Of a stretch of 18,640 bases of DNA, positions 14,624 to 18,640 are shown piece by piece. The stretch is from DATFLK01 sp035267815 (GTDB lineage: Bacteria > Pseudomonadota > Zetaproteobacteria > Mariprofundales > Mariprofundaceae): the NCBI GenBank assembly GCA_035267815.1, contig DATFLK010000050.1, positions 1 through 18,640 of the forward strand. Reading direction: 5' to 3'. The stretch's first letter is position 1. Each line of letters begins with the position of its first letter. A program made the position numbers and the translations under genes. Below the pieces are notes generated by a model, which saw nothing but the letters and a program-made list of their open reading frames with translations, made no database searches and was not told the origin of the DNA.

Positions 14624-14991
14624 GAGAGCAGGGATTCTCGCTGATCGAGGCGCTGGTCGCCATGGCTGTGCTCACCATCCTGATGGGCAGCCTGATTCCC
14701 GCCTTCTACTACTACAACCATGCCAACACCCGTACCGAGATCAAAACGGAAGCGGTAACCGTGGCCCAACATCTGCTCGATGAATACCGTCAGCAGAGCC
14801 CGAGCAAGATGCCAACCAGCGGCACCACCACCAGCAACATGACGACAAATAATCGCACCTTCGCGGTGCGGACCACCTACTGCAAGAACAGCAACTACTG
14901 TGGTCCGAACACCCGGCAAATCACGATCGAGGTCAACTATGACGGAAAGACAGTCTATCGTACCGAAACCGTCTACACGCAGTTACACTAG
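14620..14991 (+). CDS. pilV: Minor pilin, PilV/GspI type
   Basis: The 123-residue product begins MREQGFSLIEALVAMAVLTI, with a prepilin cut after G5 and glutamate at +5 (E10). The second-gene position after fimU and the small size fit PilV/GspI, which binds the J and K pilins at the tip. A serine/threonine/asparagine-rich stretch follows residue 60, then a CKNSNYC segment whose two cysteines could form a small disulfide loop. The start ATG overlaps the fimU stop by four bases, and the 3' end overlaps the pilW start by 53 bases, so the reading frames are tightly coupled. Confidence 0.83.
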   Translation: MREQGFSLIEALVAMAVLTILMGSLIPAFYYYNHANTRTEIKTEAVTVAQHLLDEYRQQSPSKMPTSGTTTSNMTTNNRTFAVRTTYCKNSNYCGPNTRQITIEVNYDGKTVYRTETVYTQLH

Positions 14992-15892
14992 CGGTTTCAC
15001 GCTTCTCGAGATGATGGTCGCGCTGCTGGTGACCTCTATCATCGTGGCCGCGGCACTCTCGCTGACCATGTCGGTGCGCAATCTCTATCGGACCGACCAG
15101 CCCCGCATCGCCTTGAACCAGAACCTGCGCGGCGGCATGGAGGTACTCTCGGCGGACATCCGTCAGGCCGGCGAGCGCCTGCCCACCGATCCGCTGGTCC
15201 CGGTCAACATCATGCCCATTGAAATCCAGAACGGCGCTTCGGGTGCGAGCGACACGATCTACCTGCGTCGCAATATGGTCGATGCGGTCCTGCCCGTCTG
15301 CAAGGACATCAAGGCCAACAGCAACACCGACGTCGCCAAGGTTGCCATCGTATCGGCCAACCCACCGGCAGGGTGCGGTCCGGTGCCGGACAACAACGGC
15401 GACGGCTGGCCAGACAATCTGGAAGCATGGAGGAAATACCGCACCAACAATGGCGCAAATCCTACCGGCGCGGTGCGAGTCTATATCTTCGACCCCGTTA
15501 CCGGGCTCGGTGAGTGGATCACCTATGATGCCGAGGACTCTTCCACCTTCCAGATTCACAAATCCTCGGGGAAATGGAAGAACAGCTATCCCGCCTCGCA
15601 CAAACCCCGCCTCTATGCCATGGAGGAGCGCAAGTACTATCTGGCCGGAGACAGGCTGCGCCTTCAAGTCAATGGCGGAGGATATGATGACGTAACCGCT
15701 AGCCTGACCGATTTTCAGGCTCAGGCCATCATGCAGAACGGCACGGTTCTCAATGCGTTCGGCAACGGCAATAACTGGCTCAAGCTGAAGGCCGTCAAGG
15801 TCACGCTCTCGGGCCTTGTTAAAAACAGCAGTGCGCAGCACAAGGGTTCACTGACCATGCAGCTGTTCCCGCGCAATATCCTTTCCAACTGA
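14939..15892 (+). CDS. pilW: Minor pilin, PilW/GspJ type, with calcium-binding-like loop
   Basis: The 317-residue product has an 18-residue hydrophilic leader, then G19 and FTLLEMMVALLVTSIIVAAA, with the cut after glycine and E24 at +5. NLRGGMEVLSADIRQAG after the helix is typical of PilW/GspJ proteins. Residues 151-162 form DNNGDGWPDNLE, matching an EF-hand or thrombospondin-3-type calcium loop at positions 1, 3, 5, 6, 9 and 12. The rest is a beta-rich periplasmic or extracellular domain with YDAEDS and other acidic turns and two cysteines (VCKD, GCGP). The ATG at 14939 has GAGGT five bases upstream and lies inside the pilV coding region. A start at 14900 would be further inside pilV and has no such site. 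The gene is 11 bases from pilX. Confidence 0.83.
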   Translation: MTERQSIVPKPSTRSYTSGFTLLEMMVALLVTSIIVAAALSLTMSVRNLYRTDQPRIALNQNLRGGMEVLSADIRQAGERLPTDPLVPVNIMPIEIQNGASGASDTIYLRRNMVDAVLPVCKDIKANSNTDVAKVAIVSANPPAGCGPVPDNNGDGWPDNLEAWRKYRTNNGANPTGAVRVYIFDPVTGLGEWITYDAEDSSTFQIHKSSGKWKNSYPASHKPRLYAMEERKYYLAGDRLRLQVNGGGYDDVTASLTDFQAQAIMQNGTVLNAFGNGNNWLKLKAVKVTLSGLVKNSSAQHKGSLTMQLFPRNILSN

Positions 15893-15903
15893 CGGAGGAA
15901 CAG

Positions 15904-17727
15904 ATGAACGCCTATATCGATCCGAATCGACACCATCGCGAAAAGGGATTCGCACTGATCACAGTCATGGTCATGGTCGGTGTGCTGGCGGCGCTTGCGG
16001 CCGCCTACTACGCCCTCACCATGAGCGAGGTCTCCTCGCAGCGATCCCAGGCAGGCCTCAATACCGGGTTCAACGCGGCTGAGGCCGGTCTGAATCTCCG
16101 TGCCAAGGCACTGCGTTCCATCTTCCAAAGCTACAATGCCCCTAGCGGCAATCCGGCCACCAACTGCCAGTCGACAAACTCGACCGACTGGGGAACCGGC
16201 GATTATATCTGCAAGAACTATACTGTCGGTAATCGAACGGCGACGACCTACCTGAAAGCGAATCCGAATAACCCGGTCGCCATCACCATTCCAGGCGGCG
16301 AGCTCTATGCTGGCCTCAATGCCCAGGAGTATGTCTACGATATCTACTCCCGAGCCGGTACCGACCCATCCAAACCGGAAGCAATCCTGCAGATGCGTAC
16401 CAAGGTGCGCCTCGTACCGCTGTTCCAGTTCGCCGCCTTCTACAACAAGGACCTGGAGATCGAACCCGGGCCGAACATGAATCTGGCCGGGCCGGTGCAC
16501 GTCAATGGCGATCTCTATCTCGGCTCCGGCGCCACCCTGTCGATCGGCGGACAGACCACTGTGACAGACAACCTATATCACGGTCGCAAGGACACCAACA
16601 GCTGCAGCGGCAAGGTCACCATTACCGATGCCGCGGAAACCCCCCAGTATACGCCGTTCAGCTCGGCCTCCAGTGGCTGCAGCGGCGGACGTAAACAGGT
16701 AACGAAGGGTGACCTGCCCACCTGGAGCGGCAACGTCCAGACCGGCGTAGACAGGGTACAGGTGCCACCTCCCGAGGACATGGATCCCAAACCCGGCGCC
16801 GCATACTGGGACAAGGCGGACCTCCGGATCGCGCTAAAACTCGACAGCAGCAACGCACCGAGCGGGGTCGATGTCTACAACAGTGACGGCAGCATCAACT
16901 ATTCGGCCAGCAACGCCCTAACCTCGTGCAGTGGTGCGGTCAGCTATTCGGACAAGAACACTTCACCGCACGGCCTCTACAACTCGCGCGAGGGAAAGTG
17001 GATCAGTATGCTGGACGTCAATGTCCCCTCCCTGCTCGAGTGTGCACACAAACACTCGATCTCCATGATGGGCGGCAAGGACCTGAACGACACCACGGAA
17101 GGAGGACTGGTCTTCTACTTCACGGTCAAGGGGCCAAACTCCTCAGCGTCCGCTAACGACTACGGCGTGCGTCTCAAGAACGGCGGTACGCTCGCCTCTC
17201 CTCATAGTACGGATCCGGCCATCAAGGGGCTGACGGTGGTCACCAATCAGGCCATCTACGTACAGGGCGACTACAACAAGACGAACAAGAAACCGGCCGG
17301 CATCCTAGCCGACTCCTTCAACGTCCTCTCCAACAACTGGAACGATGCCAACAGCCAGAGCTGGGGCCATCGGAAGGCGACATCAACCACCATCAATGCC
17401 GCCGTACTCTCCGGCACCGACAGTACCGGCAATGCGGAGGGCGCTGCCGGACAGGACAACGGACACTACAACGGTGGTCTGGAGAACTATCCGCGGTTCC
17501 TGGAGCAGTGGAGCGGCAAAACACTGACCTACCGCGGCTCCTTTGTCAGCCTGGGAAAACCACGCCACGTCAATGGTGCCTGGGTCTACGGCAATCCGCA
17601 GTACACGGCGCCGGTGCGCGATTTCGGCTACGACACCAGCTTTAACAATGCAGCCAACCTGCCGCCACTGAGCCCGCGCTTTGTCTACCTGAAACAGGAG
17701 ATGTTCGACCGGACCTATACGCGATAA
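15904..17727 (+). CDS. pilX: PilX/GspK-type minor pilin with very large ectodomain
   Basis: The 607-residue product begins with a 15-residue leader ending REKG, then FALITVMVMVGVLAALAAAYY, a pilin-like helix, and AAEAGLN as in PilX_N proteins. The residue at mature +5 is threonine (T20) instead of glutamate, as in GspK/PilX tip pilins. The roughly 550-residue ectodomain contains repeated Gly/Asn/Ser-rich beta-like stretches (NLAGPVHVNGDLYLGSGATLSIGG), six cysteines (three possible disulfides) and a tryptophan/tyrosine-rich end with YPRFLEQWSGKTLTYRGSFV. This is far larger than PilX (about 200 residues) or GspK (about 300), so the pilus tip may carry an adhesin-like module; that is inference. 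There is no von Willebrand MIDAS motif. GGAGG lies five bases before the ATG. It is the last gene of the operon, and 12 bases separate it from the opposing regulator gene; no terminator is visible. Confidence 0.8.
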   Translation: MNAYIDPNRHHREKGFALITVMVMVGVLAALAAAYYALTMSEVSSQRSQAGLNTGFNAAEAGLNLRAKALRSIFQSYNAPSGNPATNCQSTNSTDWGTGDYICKNYTVGNRTATTYLKANPNNPVAITIPGGELYAGLNAQEYVYDIYSRAGTDPSKPEAILQMRTKVRLVPLFQFAAFYNKDLEIEPGPNMNLAGPVHVNGDLYLGSGATLSIGGQTTVTDNLYHGRKDTNSCSGKVTITDAAETPQYTPFSSASSGCSGGRKQVTKGDLPTWSGNVQTGVDRVQVPPPEDMDPKPGAAYWDKADLRIALKLDSSNAPSGVDVYNSDGSINYSASNALTSCSGAVSYSDKNTSPHGLYNSREGKWISMLDVNVPSLLECAHKHSISMMGGKDLNDTTEGGLVFYFTVKGPNSSASANDYGVRLKNGGTLASPHSTDPAIKGLTVVTNQAIYVQGDYNKTNKKPAGILADSFNVLSNNWNDANSQSWGHRKATSTTINAAVLSGTDSTGNAEGAAGQDNGHYNGGLENYPRFLEQWSGKTLTYRGSFVSLGKPRHVNGAWVYGNPQYTAPVRDFGYDTSFNNAANLPPLSPRFVYLKQEMFDRTYTR

Positions 17728-17739
17728 ACGGCCACGACC

Positions 17740-18640
17740 TCAGTAAAAGGGGATGCTGTGCAACAACCCAGTCAGTTGTGCCTGACGATTGGTTCCGGTC
17801 TTCTGGAACACCTGTTTCAGATAGCCACGCGCCGTTCCGATAGCGATACCATTCTCCTCGCAATACCTGGCCAGATTCTGACCCGCGGCCAGACCGATCG
17901 CCAGCCGGGCCTCGGCACCGGTCAGGTTGTAAAGCAGCTGTAGTGTCTCCGGATTTAGCCCGGAGGCGAACGAAGGTGAGCCGATCAGCAGCGAGGCATA
18001 GATCTCCGATCCGTTCGCCGCCATCGAACGAATACTGGGATGTAGCGGTACCGCCACGATCGACATCTCGATATCCTCGTCGTTAAAACCCGGCATGGTC
18101 ATCGCGCCGATCCGGTTGCCACCGTTCTGTCCCTGTTCGATAGCGGTAGCGATCATCTGCCGAAGCTGCTGGGTGCACTGTGCCGTAGAACATTTGAGCT
18201 CGGCGGCGACCATGTGAAGCCCGCGCATCGTGGCCACCACATGACGCGCACGCCGATTCAGGAAGACCGCCCTCCCATCTCTGCCGATGAAGATCACGCC
18301 GGAACTGAAGTGATCCATTGCCTGCTCCAGACTATTCATCCGAAACTTCAGCTCCGTCGTCTCTTTCAGCACCAGAAAGGCCCGGTGGAGATGCGGCACC
18401 AGCAGCGATAGCGGCTCAGAGAAACCAGGCCTCTCCTGTCCGTTATCGAACCGCAGGGCGATGTGGACGATACGGTCGGTCACCTGGAATACAAATCCGG
18501 AGATACAGTCATCGTTCTGCCGCTCTATATATTCGTCGGGTAACGCCAGGTGGGTCACTCGGTCGCCATCTACGACAAACACACGCTCCGCATCGGCACC
18601 GTTCACCTTCATCACCTCAAGATACGGTGCCGTTGTCGCG
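17740..18640 (-). CDS. LuxR-type transcriptional regulator (N-terminally truncated by the window)
   Basis: The last ~60 residues, LTGAEARLAIGLAAGQ through IAIGTARGYLKQVFQKTGTNRQAQL, form a LuxR-type helix-turn-helix. The preceding ~200 residues include a PAS-like sensory segment (LEQAMDHFSSGVIFIGRDGRAVFLNRRA) similar to those in stand-alone PAS-LuxR regulators. There is no receiver aspartate cluster, so it is not a classical response regulator as far as visible. A GTG-ATG pair lies at 18610-18615, but the frame stays open to the right edge with matching sequence (PYLEVMKVNGAD), so the real start is probably outside. It faces the pilX gene tail to tail, so a role in pilus control is possible only by neighbourhood. 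Ligand and targets are unknown. Confidence 0.8.
   Translation of the reverse strand, partial: ATTAPYLEVMKVNGADAERVFVVDGDRVTHLALPDEYIERQNDDCISGFVFQVTDRIVHIALRFDNGQERPGFSEPLSLLVPHLHRAFLVLKETTELKFRMNSLEQAMDHFSSGVIFIGRDGRAVFLNRRARHVVATMRGLHMVAAELKCSTAQCTQQLRQMIATAIEQGQNGGNRIGAMTMPGFNDEDIEMSIVAVPLHPSIRSMAANGSEIYASLLIGSPSFASGLNPETLQLLYNLTGAEARLAIGLAAGQNLARYCEENGIAIGTARGYLKQVFQKTGTNRQAQLTGLLHSIPFY

Noticed and set aside
14933..15841. A 302-residue minus-strand open frame opposite pilW
   Set aside because: The opposite strand encodes a clear prepilin with signal, helix and ribosome binding site, whereas this frame has no motif and would lie across the pilin operon.
14189..17727. Type II secretion rather than type IV pilus assignment of the pseudopilin genes
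   Set aside because: The H-I-J-K order occurs in both systems, but there are no gsp genes nearby, and the PilW-like and PilX_N-like features and the large K-type protein fit a type IV pilus better. The distinction is not absolute.
18610..18615. GTG/ATG pair as the true start of the LuxR-type gene
   Set aside because: The frame continues open to the window edge with sequence resembling the N-terminal part of PAS-LuxR proteins, so these are probably internal codons.

Overview
This 18.6 kb window is GC-rich, densely coded and looks chromosomal. It carries ordinary proteobacterial housekeeping genes and one clear accessory function, a type IV pilus minor-pilin operon. EttA, TrmO, Mfd, SerB, a biotin-dependent carboxylase subunit, a class 1B dihydroorotate dehydrogenase and FimU/PilV/PilW/PilX-type pilins together point to a Gram-negative proteobacterium with an outer membrane. 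A gamma- or zetaproteobacterial affinity is my guess; the sequence alone does not settle it. I saw no transposase, integrase, CRISPR array, tRNA or rRNA. No gap between genes exceeds about 150 bases.

Layout. (1) 1-945, plus strand: the C-terminal biotin domain of a carboxylase/decarboxylase alpha subunit, a strong terminator, then a TrmO-like tRNA methyltransferase. (2) 942-4308, minus strand: a ketopantoate-reductase-like oxidoreductase of unknown role, the ABC-F factor EttA, and a secreted SYLF/Ysc84 protein. (3) 4425-8193, plus strand: universal stress protein, PyrD class 1B, then a secreted Snase-like nuclease overlapping an M48 lipoprotein metalloprotease. (4) 8203-9511, minus strand: a small secreted cytochrome c with a SoxA/TsdA-like cysteine, followed after 19 bases by a radical SAM enzyme. 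(5) 9625-14075, plus strand: mfd and serB overlapping by four bases. (6) 14140-17727, plus strand: regulatory region and four minor-pilin genes (fimU/gspH, pilV/gspI, pilW/gspJ, pilX/gspK types). (7) 17740 to the right edge, minus strand: a LuxR-type regulator that runs off the window.

The most interesting part is the pilin operon. Its promoter has a perfect TATAAT but no recognisable -35. A near-consensus CRP/Vfr-like operator (TGTGA-N6-TCACC) is centred about 41.5 bases upstream of the predicted transcription start, the usual position of a class II activator. The predicted start falls on or beside the first ATG, so the message may be leaderless. PilW carries an EF-hand/thrombospondin-3-like calcium loop. 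PilX is a 607-residue protein with a large ectodomain and lacks the +5 glutamate, as tip-capping GspK-type pilins do. The operon has no pilY1 or pilE here. Other points worth a look are the cytochrome c/radical SAM pair and the nuclease/protease pair with its own apparently leaderless promoter. I found no convincing wholly novel defence or mobile system.
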